A DNA stretch of 64,000 nucleotides, taken from NCBI GenBank assembly GCA_018881555.1, contig JACAXG010000050.1, forward strand, positions 3,782,001-3,846,000, in the 5' to 3' direction. This stretch comes from Amblyornis subalaris (Eukaryota > Chordata > Aves > Passeriformes > Ptilonorhynchidae). Of the stretch, positions 10,732 through 23,589 are shown piece by piece. Within the stretch, counting starts at the first letter, position 1. Each line of letters begins with the position of its first letter. The notes under the pieces are model-generated. The model saw nothing but the letters and a program-made list of their open reading frames with translations, was not told the DNA's origin and did not search any database. The position numbers and the translations under genes were made by a program.

Positions 10732-12282
10732 GGGCAACTGCAAGTTGCTAAGGTTTATGAGTTACACATTATAAGTTATGGGTTTGGCTACTTTTTCAAG
10801 GCAAAGTCAATGACTGTCACCTAAGATCATTTTGTAAAGGAACATCTTTATTTGTGTATGCACTATGCATACATATGTCACAGTTTTCAACCAGAAATTC
10901 CAGAAGAGAGTTTCCAGTGGTTGCAGTCCTTAATGCTGCTGAGCTGTCCTTTCCTCTTGATCTGGAAGTGGTGAGCTTTAGACACAGCACAAGCTCCCAT
11001 CTTGGGCACATTCACCTCCTCCTTTGCCTTGGAAAAACATTCTGTTCCTATTTTGGCCAGAAAATTTGTGCACCCATTTTCTATGCTATCCCTCAGAATT
11101 AAAAAAGCAAAAGCTTAGGTCCTTGACTGTAGTAAATCTAAAATAAGACAACTCTAACAATCGCCCACATGACCAAGGACTGTCTTAATGCAAGTATTAC
11201 ATAAATTAATGTGTTCAGTCCTAACTCTTTGTCATGCACAACAACCAGTAGACCAAGCTTATTTAGCAGCACTGGAAGAACCAAAGAGTCTCAATTCCAG
11301 CATTTTCTAGATGGTAAATAGCAGCAGGTCACACTGATGATAAATGTATTGTACTGTACCTTACAGTGCACATCTTAATGTATAGCAGTGACCCTGGTGG
11401 TGTCATTTTGTCAGTCCTTGAGTTTAAGAGATAACTTCTTGTGTCATGGATCTCAAGGTCCCCAATACAACTTAAAAAAAATTACTATATTCACATGCCT
11501 TAAAATGTCCTTATTTACGCATTCAAAAAAAAATGTGCAAGAAATCCTTCTTTCTTCTTAAAACTTGCTGACTGCAAAGCAGAACCTCACACTTAGGAAT
11601 TGAGCAGCACAGAGTCCCTTGCTGCTTAGGCTTCATGGATATAAATCTTTTCCATCTGAAGTGGTCTCACAATCTCATTTTTATGACTGTGGCTCACCAT
11701 TGCCNTATCTTAACCAAAGATGAAGACAGCAAAGAGTCTTAAGAGAACCCACAAAAATTACTAAAATTCATATTTCAAATTTCCTTATTTTTAATAAAAA
11801 CGTGACTCAGTGGATTTCCTGCCAGCAGCAGGCCCTGCGGTGTAACACCCCCTGCTTCCTCAGCAGTCTCTACCCCACAGCAGTGCCCACGGGGCCATGC
11901 ACAGCCACAGCACCTCCTCAGGTTCCCGGTTTGGAGTCCAGCCCCGGCCCCAGCAGTATGGAGATGGAACACGGGGGTGAAGTTTAGTTACCATTACTGC
12001 CAGAGCACAGGTGCTGGGCTGGAAGCGCAGCCNTCAACTGCAGCAGTAACTGCTGTGGCAACTGCCAANGCTGTGGAGAGCCTTCCGGAACCTTCCAAGG
12101 GCTGCTGGACACCGGCAGCTCCAACAGCCGCTCTGGGTGACACCAGGAGCTCTCAGCTCCAGCNGCNGCTGCCCGCAGGCCCCAGGGCTGTGCCCACACG
12201 GCCGCACTGCCCCCCAGCCCCGCCAGCTGTGCCCCTGTGCCCACCCCCTCCGAANGGCAGGGCCCTTGGCACCATGCGGCTT
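10732..12282. other. Intergenic sequence entering a GC-rich block, no gene seen
   Basis: The first kilobase is ordinary AT-rich sequence. From about 11,800 GC content rises (gcagcaggccctgcggtg onward), giving overlapping open frames on both strands. These are a composition effect: none is conserved-looking and several are crossed by ambiguous bases. Five n calls fall between 12,033 and 12,255. The block ends in a CR1-like tail, so much of it may be repeat-derived. Confidence 0.45.
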
Positions 12283-12362
12283 TGATCCCTGTATGGACTG
12301 TTCCCTGAAACAGTCGGACTTCATGATTCTTTTGGGTCCCTTCTAACACAGACGATTCTGTG
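12283..12362 (+). mobile_element. Diverged CR1-like 3' tail
   Basis: The segment containing 'cggacttcatgattctttt', 'gggtcccttctaacacagac' and gattctgtga follows the order of the CR1 terminus (target-strand phrase 'ggactagatgatctttaaag', 'gtcccttccaacc', 'gattctatg') with many changes. Only about 80 bases are alignable by eye, so assignment is tentative. Confidence 0.6.
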
Positions 12363-13635
12363 ACCCATATACCGTGGCAACAACCCTTGTGTCCCTCTAC
12401 CTCTCCGTCCCTTTGGCCTCTGTAAAGCTCCAGTGGCCAGGACCCCAGTGGCCAGGGATAGCAGCTCTCCCTATGGCTCACCGGATGTGCTCCCCACCTT
12501 TCCTGTGGGAGCCCTGGGGGCCCTGCCTGAGCCCTCCCCACTGCATAGCCTGGCCACAGTTCCCCCAAGGCCAGGGCACCTTGCTGCCCCTTCAGATATC
12601 TTCATCCTCCAGCCAGGGCCTCAGTGGCTCTGGAAGGGAAGGCATCAGCAGGCCCAAGCCTGCCTCCTAGCCTTTCACAAATGCTGTTTCCCTTGCTTTG
12701 CCAGGCAGTGCTCAGGAGTGAGGGCAAAACCAAACCCGCTGCCCTGTGGATGAGGTGAGTAATGAGGCCTCCATCCTGGGCACACCCGTGGTGTTCCCGC
12801 CCATCCCATCCCACCCCACAACCCCCTGTGCCTGGGCAGAATCAGCCAAGTCCTGGAGGGATGGGCCAGGACAGGCATGGCATGGCATGGCATGGCATGG
12901 CATGGCTTTGCCACATACGTACATTTTACAGCCTCAGCAGTCAACTCTGGGGTGAAGTTTGCTAAGGGAGTCCACTTTGAACCTTGTGACTCAGTGGGAG
13001 AGTCTCTCTCATTCCTTTGAATCCTCACCCTTTCCTATCCTTACCCTTCTGGCTTCCCCCACTCTCTGCATAAATAATTTTTGGGTTGATTTTGGCTTTA
13101 TATTGATTGATTTCAGATTTCGGTTTGCATTTTCTCTGCATGCTTTTCCCATCTAGTCAGTAGTAGGGCGAACCTTGCCAACAAACTTAGTCGCGCTTTC
13201 ACTGTTACCTGCTTTTGTTGATACCTTTTCTGGCAATTCCTTATGCAATCTAAGCCACTCATTTGCAACANGGTTATCAATGTGGTGCATCTCACCAGTC
13301 AATTTATATCTCCGTGTTGTGTGTCTCTGGCTTTGTTTTGCTCATTAGAGTGAAATAAAATGACTTTGCTCTGAGCCATTTTCCAAGAAAAGCTACTAAA
13401 AGGATGGGAACAGACTAGCAAAGCCTATCCTGCTGCCAGGCCACCGTTCACTGCAGAAATTCTTGTGCTGTAGTGGAGTGGGACAAAAGGATCACAAGAG
13501 GCCCCTCTTAACCCAAATATTTCTGTGCTTCCATGAAGATCTGCTTAAAGCATTTCAGATGACATCGACTCCTTACTCAAATGCTTTCTGGAGCTGTTCC
13601 CAGTGTGGTGGAGCAGCAAGAGCACAGACCTCTCT
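12363..13635. other. GC-rich intergenic block, no supported gene
   Basis: The first ~500 bases stay GC-rich with several overlapping open frames, none recognisable. Inside lie a speculative splice-flanked segment (12705-12754) and the CATGG microsatellite. After about 12,960 composition returns to AT-rich. Confidence 0.45.
12876..12905. repeat. CATGG pentanucleotide microsatellite
   Basis: Six perfect copies of CATGG run from 12876 to 12905, preceded by a single related ggcatgg. It is likely to be length-polymorphic. Confidence 0.95.
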
Positions 13636-13815
13636 TGCAGAATTGCTAGGGTTGGAAGGGATGTCTCGAGATTGTCCAGTCCAACCCCCCTGCCAAGACA
13701 GGGTCACCTAGAGCAGATCATGTGTCCAGGTGGGTTTTAAATGTGTCCAGAGAGGGAGACCCCCATGACCTCCCTGTTCCTGTTCTCTGTGCTCTGCCAC
13801 CCTCACACACGCTCA
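13636..13815 (-). mobile_element. CR1 LINE 3' end, minus strand
   Basis: On the minus strand the order is CR1-like: a ccacctggacacatgatctg segment, then 'ctaggtgaccctgtcttggc', 'ggggttggactggacaatct', and 'cccttccaaccctagcaatt' at the terminus near 13636. Upstream on that strand, around 13,790-13,815, lies a piece resembling the 'cagagcac' junction that precedes the CR1 UTR. About 180 bases survive; how far it extends beyond 13,815 is unclear. Confidence 0.85.
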
Positions 13816-16800
13816 CACCCTTGCTGTGTTGTGGAGTTGTCCCCATGGCGATGCCTGGCCAGCCCTCTGGGAAGGACCGGTGCCTGGCTGTCTTTGCTGG
13901 AGCCCTTCTATGTGAGGGACTTCTGGCCCAGGGTCTGGTGGCTGAGGAGAAATGNCTGGGACTCGGAAGAGCAGCACCCATGTGGCCTTGCATTGCAATG
14001 CACCACACCGCACCATAACCNCCTGCTGCTCCAAGTTTTAGAGTTTTACCACCCTTACTGAATTTCTCCAGCAGGCAGTAGGTTACGTTCAACATGAAAC
14101 ATGAATTTCCTGGGATTCTTAACTGTCAGCCACCTCTTGTTAAGAATTTTCACATTTAGTTAGAGGACATTTCATACCTGCCATGTGAGGTGAACTCTGG
14201 CTGCCTCTGGCTGCCTGTACCTNTGAGGTTGCTGATGTTCAGTATTTGCTCTTTTTTACTGTCTAAAGATGCCTGAGAAATCAAGGCCACTTTTTCCCGG
14301 TCAGGTAATACAAAAGATAGTTCTTGCCCCAGAGAGCTTATGAAGCAGAAACTTTAATGACAGAGTAAAGAGGTTTTTTCCCCTCTTTCTGCTGACAGTT
14401 TTGCTGACATGATATCCTGCTGTGATACAGGCAGAAGGAGCAAGGACCATAAAGTGCATATGTGGCTCTAGCACATATNACTGCTTTACTGTGGGCAACC
14501 CCAGGAGTGACCCTGACCTTCAGCACTGTCTCTGGTTTAATGGAATCAGTTTTTAGAGATTTTTCATTCCTTACTGCCTAGTACATTACCATGGAGTATG
14601 ACTGTATATACATCCTATGCTACGTTCAGACTGGCTCTTACTGCTGTAAGCTTTTCCCTCTGGTGTGAAAACCTAAGATGTTGTGTCATGACAGAGCAAC
14701 TGATACTTTCTGGGTTCACTGCTGTGTCACTTGTATGTCCAGGACACATNGAACAGTGCATTTGTCAGTCCTGCAGTAGATAGACAGTGATAGGATAGAC
14801 TTGTCCATGAAATTGATGTTCTGACTAGCAAGTAGGATTTCCTACTCACTGCACTTCCCAAAGGTATGNTCCCGGAGGCATGTTTGTTTGTGACATGCAT
14901 TTGCTGGTTGAGTTCACTTATATGATCAGAAGTGTCAGATGCTGGTGCCAGACTTGTCTGAGTTCAAATCCTATCCTGACACGCAACTGCTGCATAGCGT
15001 GGGNACAGATAAGGAGCTGGGAACTTTCCCAAGCTGTTCCTGTGAGAGGTTTCTTCACGTATATTTTGTGTTTGATGACAACAAACTCAGAAGAAATTCC
15101 CCTGAATGCAGGTGGTGTTGTACTTTTCTATTTTTAGTTCTTTTTGTCACTGAGGAGGCATGGTTTTAGGCAACCTGTTGCCCCAGCTGCCTGAATTTTG
15201 TTAGGGAGGAATAGCTTGGTCATTACTGCACACCTACAAACATCTCCAGCTAGGTACTCTTCCTCCTGAGCGATCTGACCTAGAAAGGATACTCAGATCA
15301 CACCATGTGCACATGGCTTCATGCAGAACAGAGCTCCCCCTGCTTCTGTTAGCAACTGCTGTGAGGGTAATGCTGCCTCTTCACTCACACTGTAATTCGA
15401 GACCCTGATGTTCAGAGCATAAGGAGCAGAGAAGATCTGGGTCTGGTTCTCACCCTTGTCTGAAAGGATTTACATCCCAGCTCCTGCCTCTCAGCTATAG
15501 TGGGACTTCTGAGCTGATAAAAGATATAGCAGCTTTCTGTTCGTTGTTCACCAAGNAGGCAAAGGAAGCAATCCCCAGTAGCACACAGACTTGACTTGCA
15601 ATGAAGCAGCAGGGCGCAGTTTGTCCACCTGCAACAGAAGCTTCCTGTGGCCATGGGACTTGTGGTAAGAGATGATAAGCAGCATGTTGTGTATGCTTTA
15701 AGGGCTCTCACTCCAGAGGTTCCAGCCATGGTGATATATTGGATCTGAATTGGCACACAACATTCCTTAGTTGTACTGTGCCTGCCTGTCTGGAAATTGT
15801 CTATGAGAACTTTTGGGGATTTCATGTACAGCATTTGCTACCTTCTTAGTAGCAGCCATACCTGATACCTGTCACTAATGGATAGTTTACAAAAAATACC
15901 AACCTTCGATTGTATGATACTCTAAGTATGAGATGCAAATTCCTCAGATAAAGGGACAGTTAAAAATCANTATTCTGGAGTTAAGAATGTAGATTATTCC
16001 ATGTAGAAAGCTCCTGTAAGCTAAGATTTGACATGCTGATCGAAAGAAGGCTTTTTCGCCCCACATTACTTCGTGTGATGTACTTTGCATAGTGCATAAC
16101 ATGATCTGCTGATATTAAGCATTTCCTGAGTTTGCTAATCACCCTTTCATTACAGCTAAAGATGTTGGAATATGTATTCCAGTGTCTCTCTGTTTTGTTC
16201 CATTTCCTGACAGTGAAATTTTTTTTACAATATTTGGACTTCACTCATTATTGCAAAGGCAGTGGAAGTCAGGAGCAGCACCTAAGGAATCCAGCCTGGG
16301 AACCTGTACAGCGCCCAAAATAATAGGATGGGTTTTGTCTGTACTTTGATGGCCTGTGGAGCAGACCAAAGGAAAAAAGCATACTCCAAACACAACACAT
16401 CCTGCCCAAAAGCAGAGACAATTGTGCAATTCGATTCTGCTAGAAGGAGGAAAGCAAGATTTTGAAAAAGATATAGCAGTAATTATGGATGTGTGGAGTT
16501 TTTCAGTGGATTCAAAGCATGTGCTCACAGTGTTCACCTGATTTTTCTGTTGCAGGGGCTTGTGTAGACAAGGCTTCCCACTATCTTACATTTGGTATGT
16601 GTGGGAAGTAGAATGGGACATGAACAAAGAAGGGATATTGTAGTGTACAGGCAGAAAGTTTGTAGATATCAGATGTATTCTGAAAATCTCACAGGAATTC
16701 CAGAATGATGAAGAATGGATCAAAGTTCTTGTCAGAGCCTAACTTTAAACAAAAGGTAAAATCTGTCACATGCAGGGACAACCTCTAGGTGTCACTTCAG

Positions 16801-19800
16801 TATACAAAATAAAAGCAAGATTTGGGTTTGGATAGCTCTGAGAGCTCTAAAGATATTGTGATATTTTGGCAGGAGTTAATTGTTTAACTGATCAGTGAGT
16901 TATTTTCTTACGACAGCAAAATATAATCGAGTTTCTGGTGTTTGGTGTTCTGAACATACAATCTGATTGTTTGACATAAGTTGAAGCTTGAGTAATTTAT
17001 GGAGGAACCGAAAGAAGTATTTTAAATATGTGATATTGATAAGAAAAAGTGTCAAAAAGTTAAAGTCAATCACCAATTTCTTTAATAATTAGAGACCAAT
17101 TGTGCAAGATGTTCTGCATCCTGAGATTATTGCGTCTTGCATGGTAGATTTCTAGTCCTTAGAAAGCAAGTCATAAGGACTAACTATGCTGGAAAGTGGA
17201 TATTTGCAGTAGAAATGTCTGTACATGTTTATTTGGCAATCTAAATTTCTGTGGCAGCTCCTCAGAGATCTGAAAGTCTTTGAATTGAAAAGATTTCCAT
17301 ACTAGTTCAATCCTTGACTCGTCTCCTAGTCCTGGAGCGCCCTTAGTTCAGGGAGGCACATAAGCAGTCCTTTCTCAGAGAAGAGCTTTTGCATGTGTTT
17401 AAGAGTGTCCGTTATCCTCATTGACTTTGTTGAGCCATAGTTACCATCTCAAAGTGTTTTCCACGGTAGGTGCAAGACCAATTATGATCGTGGATTTTCT
17501 TTTTCTTGTGTTTCATCACCTCCTTGTGGGTGATAGTTCTCCCAAAGCTAAAATTCTGTAATACAAAAAACTTACTTCACAGCCTANTACAGTTTTTATT
17601 TGTAGGCCTGATGCAAAAAATTCTTATATTAAAATTCAGCAAAACATTAGAAGAAACCTACTGGGTTTTTTTCCCCAATTGAACATGTTTCCAATTTAGG
17701 ACTGTAACATGTTAGTCATCATATTAATGTAGAGACTTGAAGCAAAGCTGGAACTACGGAGTGGCACAATCCGAGGATCTGATATGAACAGAAAATGTAA
17801 GACTCCTAAATTTTTAAGAACTATATTTATTTTTCATTTTAAATGGGCTGAAGTTATTAGGAGAGTCACATGAACACTCCTTTGTACCTCAGATTATGTA
17901 TCAATATTTTCAACATACTAGAATATGTATTTATTTTGCAACACGAGGAAAAGAAGGTAAACTCATTTTGTTTAACTGCCAGAAAACTAGGCTTCAAAAG
18001 CCAAAGGTTCAAATTGTGTGTCCAGACAATGAGGTCATGAACCCTCTGAAGAAAAATTTTATTGTGTTTTCAGTAAAGTTAGTGCTTCTTGAGCAACATC
18101 TCCTGACGTATAGCTAAATATCTACTGATGTTTTCCTGTCTTCAGAACTAGAATGCTAGGTCTTTTTGAAAGGAGGTTTTCATTTGGAAAACTCTTATGT
18201 TCACGGAAAACTTAGGGGACTTTGCCACAGGATGGCAGTGTAACAGCACATGCCNTTAAGTCTAGTTTTTCTGAAGTGTTCTGGAACCATTGGATATTGG
18301 AGCTACAATTTGTCTGTAACTAAGTGCAGCACTGTTGCTTTTTAACTTTTCAGAATACCATTATTCCCGTTGTATGGCTAGTGCATCTTTCCAAATGTTT
18401 TAATTAAATTGTTTTCTTTTTGTCCTGTTTATTAGCTATACAATAAGCTTTAATAAAGAGTAATGAATCTCATGAATATCCCTATTGTATCCTATGGTTA
18501 ATATTATTTTATTCGTAGACTACTTCTCACAAGCTTTTTTCAGAAAAGTAATTTTTTCTTTAAAATGTACTTGTTCTGTTTCAGAATGTAATTATTGATG
18601 TGGTTAATCTGGTATATTTTCTTTGTTTTAAAGGGTTGGGCTTTTTTATCTAATTGGTTTGGAGACTTTAGATNGTAGTCCTTTGGTAGGTTCTCGTGAC
18701 TTTTTTTTCAAAGTCTTCAAGCCTTTCTTTTAAACATTATTATTTATCTTTCTGGCATATTTTATTCTTCAGTATTTTATTAAGGTTCATTTCTTTGCAT
18801 GCTTCCACTGCTTTCTTGAATAAGAATCACTATTGTCAGCTGAAGAGTGGCCGTTTTTTAACCTGGGAAATGCTTTAATAGGTCTATGGTAAATATNGTG
18901 TTGTGCATCCTTGCTGTTATTTGTTTCTAATCGATCTGTTGTGGAGTTCTGCTAGAACTTCACTCAAGGTATCTGAGAGGTGAATGAACCAATGTAAATT
19001 TGTTTGCCTTCATGACAAATTTTCAAGCCATTTTCAAGCATTACTGTTTTGTGCAATTTATATTTTTATATCAAAGCCACTGAAATTCTTCATCCTTTTG
19101 TGATTAGCGAATGGACAACACAATTTTGGATTTGGACTGAAATCCAAGAGTCTGCCTTTCTAGATGGACTCTAGGTGATCCAGTTGAATGTGTTGCATTT
19201 GGCCAGTGCATAGGAAGGAGCTGATTTTTGTAGAGAGCACTTTGTGCTTGAGTAGGTCTAAATAGCAGTCAAAGGTGAGATAGCTTGCAGTAAATTTTAA
19301 AATTTCTTCAAACTCAAAGAAAGATGGGATAAGTTTTGGCTGGGTGTCATTTTTTTCATGAAACATCGGGGACCAAATAACATGAAAAATCTCATCTTAG
19401 TTTTGTACTGAAATTCTGCGTTCAGCCTAACGTGCCATTTATTTCTGCAGTGATGGGCACTGAGTTATGTGGTAATTCTGCCTGTGTTAGGGTGATGTGC
19501 TGGTACTGTGCTGTAGTCAGTTTTGGTACCTGCCCAGTAAAAATAAAAATATCAGCTTTAATTTGTCTTACTTAAATGCACTGCTGTGTCAAAGTTAGGT
19601 ATGAGGTTTGTAAAGATGCTTTAAAAGTCAGTGTAAGTTGACATTCAGATTAATTTCTGAGTAAAATGAACTCAAAATGAAACTTAGTGAATTACTAACT
19701 AAACATCTAAATGGTTTGATGATTGAAAACAAAATGAACAGAACACTATGTTTCACAAAATGTTCCTCCTTAACTACTTTGCACTGCAAGAACACAAATT

Positions 19801-21435
19801 ACTTGTAAAGATGCTTGTAGTTTTAAAAAAAATCCTGCAATTCAGCCACTCAACATAGACAAGATCTAAGCCTCTGTTCTGCCTGTTCTGTTGAGATGAG
19901 GAATTGACTGAAGATACTTTTCTACCATTCAATTTTCAGTGTTGACTGGCCTTACAACCTTCTACTGCCATCTCTAGAGATCTTGAAGTATCCAGTCTTG
20001 TCAGGGGTTTTTAATATATCTCTGCCCTGTCACGATGCATAATAAGTATCTATTTTAGCTATTGTTTCTATGTACATTTTATCAAGTCTACATTTTCTAA
20101 CTCCTACTTCCATGCCTGTCCTGATTCTNTTACCTTCTGAGTACAGGCATGACTTCATTTATAAAGATATTATTGGCAAAAAGTTTTTCTTTTGTCTGTT
20201 TCTCATTTCATGGTACATTTATTAACTTAGAAATCTAGGAATTGTCAGAATTGTCTCAGAAATCTGAAAGCAGAAATCTAGGAATTGTCCTTGATCCTTC
20301 TTTTTTTCCTTCTGTGTGATGTTTTTCTGTCAGGCTTTCTCTGTCTACTCTTATAACACATCTAGAATTTGTACTTAATGTAGTATTGCCTCCTTTTTCT
20401 GTGTTGGTAACATTTTTTTCTTTCCTGATACAACTTCTTCTTATGGCCTTTCTGTATCTTCTTGCTGTTAAGCCAGGTAATCTAAAGGCACCTACTCCTT
20501 GTTNCTGCAAGAAAAAAAAGAGAAATTTTTTGCTTCAGGATGCAGAACTTAGTACCCNTGTGTTTTACTACTGGTTTCCTGTCACTTTGAAAAGGCTTTT
20601 TAAAGCAAGGGCATAGCAACCTGACCACATCAGGGACAAAGATCTCAGGTGCAGGTACATAAATCAGTCAAATGGAAAACCCATCACATAATACCAATGT
20701 ATTGGAAAATAGCAAGATCAGGGTTAATTGATTTACTCCTGAAATACTTGCTAGATACTTTTACTTGTTTCTGATATTTTGATGAGCAAGGTTTCTTGCT
20801 AGGTGTTTTTATGATTTTGCAAACTGTTTCATCCCTACGGTCATATTACTAACAGTCTTTTTCTAAGATCATAGGTAGTCTGGTTTTGCCTATCAGATAC
20901 AGTAATTTTCTATAATTCTTCATTTCAGCTTTCGGTTCAATTATTCTACTCTTACATGTCTCTGGTCTCTTGATCATTTCTCTTACTTGGGCCTGCAGAT
21001 CCTCACAGATATAAAGGATTATTTTTTTATTACCCCAGCTCTCTCAAGCTTTCATGTGTAGCTTATTGAATCACCTTCTCTAAATGGTTTTNGTTTTCCA
21101 TTTCCCCATTGCAGCTCACTTCTCTGCATTATTGGATAAAGCTGGAGCACACTTGAATCCTCACTCTTATATACAGTTACTACTGAATGGTTATGAAATT
21201 ACTTATATTTCTCACTATGCTTTTTACTGTACTTTGCATTGGTATGTAATTTTAATGTTTCATAGCTCTCATCTTTTGTTTGCACTACCCAAACCTCCTT
21301 CTTTTTTAATAAGCTGATGGAGCCTGCCTTTCTCAGCCTAGCTCATTGAATTAATTCTACTTACCACTTTTAGTAGTTGCAGCAACAGGTACTAATCAAA
21401 TGAGCTGTGGAGAGAAAAATCTAGTTGATATGCTT
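13816..21435. other. Intergenic sequence, no gene seen
   Basis: These 7.6 kb are AT-rich with no recognised exon or gene. Minus-strand frames such as 15412-15834 (140 codons) and 16241-16537 have no recognised domain. Small repeats seen are the 15-mer at 16560-16574 shared with 9.4 kb and an 18-base direct repeat at 20229/20272. Occasional ambiguous bases occur. No CpG island is present. Confidence 0.5.
20229..20289. repeat. 18-bp direct repeat
   Basis: The 18-mer agaaatctaggaattgtc occurs at 20229-20246 and again at 20272-20289, offset by 43 bases. The intervening sequence contains a partial third copy (agaaatctgaaag). It is a local slippage or duplication product. Confidence 0.9.
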
Positions 21436-21605
21436 GCCCCAGAATCATAGAACACAGGACTCTGAAGTGACCTGCAGTCTCTTTGGCGTTTTTAATGCAA
21501 GGCAAATCATACACATANTGTCACAGACTGTTCTTAAAAGTCCCCCAGAGCCGGAGATTACACAGCCTCTTCACCCACTGGTTCCTGCTGTGTTTTTACA
21601 TTGGT
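21436..21605 (-). mobile_element. Old CR1 LINE 3' end, distal piece (minus strand)
   Basis: The plus strand reads agaatcatagaacacaggac, then 'ctgaagtgacctgcag', 'tcttaaaagtcccccagag' and 'ggagattacacagcctcttc'. This is the reverse complement of the 3' UTR of the older CR1 type common to turtles, crocodilians and birds. It stops abruptly near 21605, where a younger CR1 begins; the rest of the element resumes at about 22137. Confidence 0.75.
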
Positions 21606-22136
21606 CTGAAAAAGTTCATAGAACAACATGTGTTGGAAAAGACCTCAAAAGATAATCTGGTCCAGCTTTTCATGTGAAAAGAGGCCTACCTAGGTGGGCA
21701 TATCTAGCACCCTGTCCAGTCATGTCTTAAAAACCTCCAGTGGTGGGGCCTCTACCNTGTCCCTCGGGAGGCCGTTCCAATGATTGATTGCTTTCACAAT
21801 TTCTGTTTTATATAGAGATGAAACCTCTCCCAGTGCAACCTGTACTGATGGCCCTTTGTCTTTTCCATGTGGCTCCTTGCAAAGAGAGACNCTCTGGCCT
21901 CCTTGTAGACACCCTTTAAGTACTGGAATACTGTGACGAGGTCCCCCTGAGCCCTCTTTTCTCCAGGCAGAAAAGACCTAACTCCTTCAGTCTTCGATCA
22001 TCTTTGTNGCCCTTCTTTGGACCCTCCCTAGGCTGTCTGCGTCTTTCTTGGTGGGACCAGAACTGTACTACAGGTGCGGTCTGTCAAGCACTGAGTAGAG
22101 TGGGACAATTGCATCTCTATCTCAACTAATAATGCC
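21606..22136 (-). mobile_element. Younger CR1 LINE, 5'-truncated, inserted in an older CR1
   Basis: On the plus strand it begins 'gttcatagaacaacatgtgt', continues 'ggaaaagacctcaaaagata', 'cctgtccagtcatgtcttaa', 'ccctcgggaggccgttccaa', 'gaggtccccctgagccctct', 'tctccaggcagaaaagacct', then 'ggaccctccctaggctgtct'. This is the classic reverse complement of CR1 3' UTR plus the end of ORF2. It is visibly closer to the CR1 pattern than the flanking old copy. The 5' truncation is near 22,125. There is no intact coding region. Confidence 0.92.
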
Positions 22137-22930
22137 TCTTTTTCTGCCATGCATATGCATATTACTCCTATTACCTGCAAGGAGAGTAGATTATTGCCTT
22201 CCTCTATGCATCAATCAGGAGGAGGATTCTTGAGAATGTGAACAGTAAAACGATTTTTCCCCTTGGTCTCTTCTTCAGCCTGAACAATCTCAGGTGCTTT
22301 TGGTCTTTCCTAATAGATGATGTGTTAGAGACCTTCAGCCATGCCTGTTGCTTTTTGTTAGACTCTGGAATTTGTCCAAATCTCTCTTAAAATGTACCTA
22401 AATTAAACGCACTATTGCAGGTAAGCCCTTAGAGTTGAAAAAGGTAAAATAACGACTTTACCAATCTTCTGCATGATAGTTGTGTGTGCTTTAACCAATG
22501 GCATTGATACTGACTCACATACAGCTTGTCAGCCCTGTAGTTTCAGATCCTTTGCAGCACAGCTGCCAGCTAAACATTCCCTGACTTTTATGCATGCTTG
22601 TTGCTGTGCATTTACATCTTGCACATGTCCTTACTGAATTGCAGTCTCCCTTTTCAGATTTATTTCCTGTTTGTCAAGATTGCTTTAAATTACAGCCCTC
22701 CTGCCCAAAATGCTTGCAGTTCCTCACAGACTGGTCTAACTGCCAGTTTAAAAAGCTTCCTCTTTACTTTACAACCCACTTCAAGAACTAATGCATCAAA
22801 CGGTATCAGCCCCAGGGCAGACTCCTGCAAATGTCACATTGATAGTGAATTAATGATAGCTATTTCTAAATAGGTTTTCCAGCAGTTTTATACCTTCGGT
22901 GTGCATATTTCCTCTAGAGTAGGTAACGTT
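22137..22930 (-). mobile_element. Old CR1 LINE, proximal piece (minus strand)
   Basis: Resuming the element cut at 21605, the plus strand shows a 'tcttcttcagcctgaacaat' segment, 'ggaatttgtccaaatctctc', then 'ttgatactgactcacataca', 'catgtccttactgaattgca', 'tgcttgcagttcctcacaga', and 'attgatagtgaattaatgat'. These follow the order of the older sauropsid CR1 3' region in reverse complement, with heavy divergence. The far (5') edge fades near 22,930. No reading frame survives. Confidence 0.7.
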
Positions 22931-23589
22931 AGCATTAGCAAACTAGAGATATGTGAAAAAGTGTTGAAAACTCTACAGAAGATGGATATATGGCATCTGT
23001 TGTCTCTTCCTTATGCACAAAATGTTACCCTCTCAAAGCATGTTACTCTTTTCACAGAAAGAAACTATGATCTGACCCAATTTATTTTCAACACAACTAT
23101 GATGAGTGTTACTTTAGTCATGCAGTGGTTTGATTATTCATTCCATGATTTGGTTTTCTTTTTTAATAGGAGCTGCTGCTAAACTGATGGTTAGGTAATT
23201 TCCAAACAACACTTTTAATCTTTCCCCTATGCTTTTATATTTGTCCTTGCTCAGCCTTGAAGTTCCTAGAGATGGTTCAAAGGAGGATCACAAAAGCAGA
23301 ACTGCAGAAGAGTTACAAGGTAGGACTAATTCTCTTCATTACATGGAAAGTTGTGCTGAGGTACTTTCAAGGCTGAGGTGCTTACTAGGCTCATACTAAT
23401 ACATTCAGAACTGGGAAAGAGTTTTGTCTCCAGGCTGACAAGAACTTTTGCTTCCTTCATCAGTTACTGGTATGGTTTGCCTGCTGAAATCATTCACTTT
23501 GGCTTAGCTAGCATCTGTCACTACTGNGAGCCAAACCCTTGTCTGTGCTTGGGACATACAGCTTAATCATCTGAGAATGGAAATATTTT

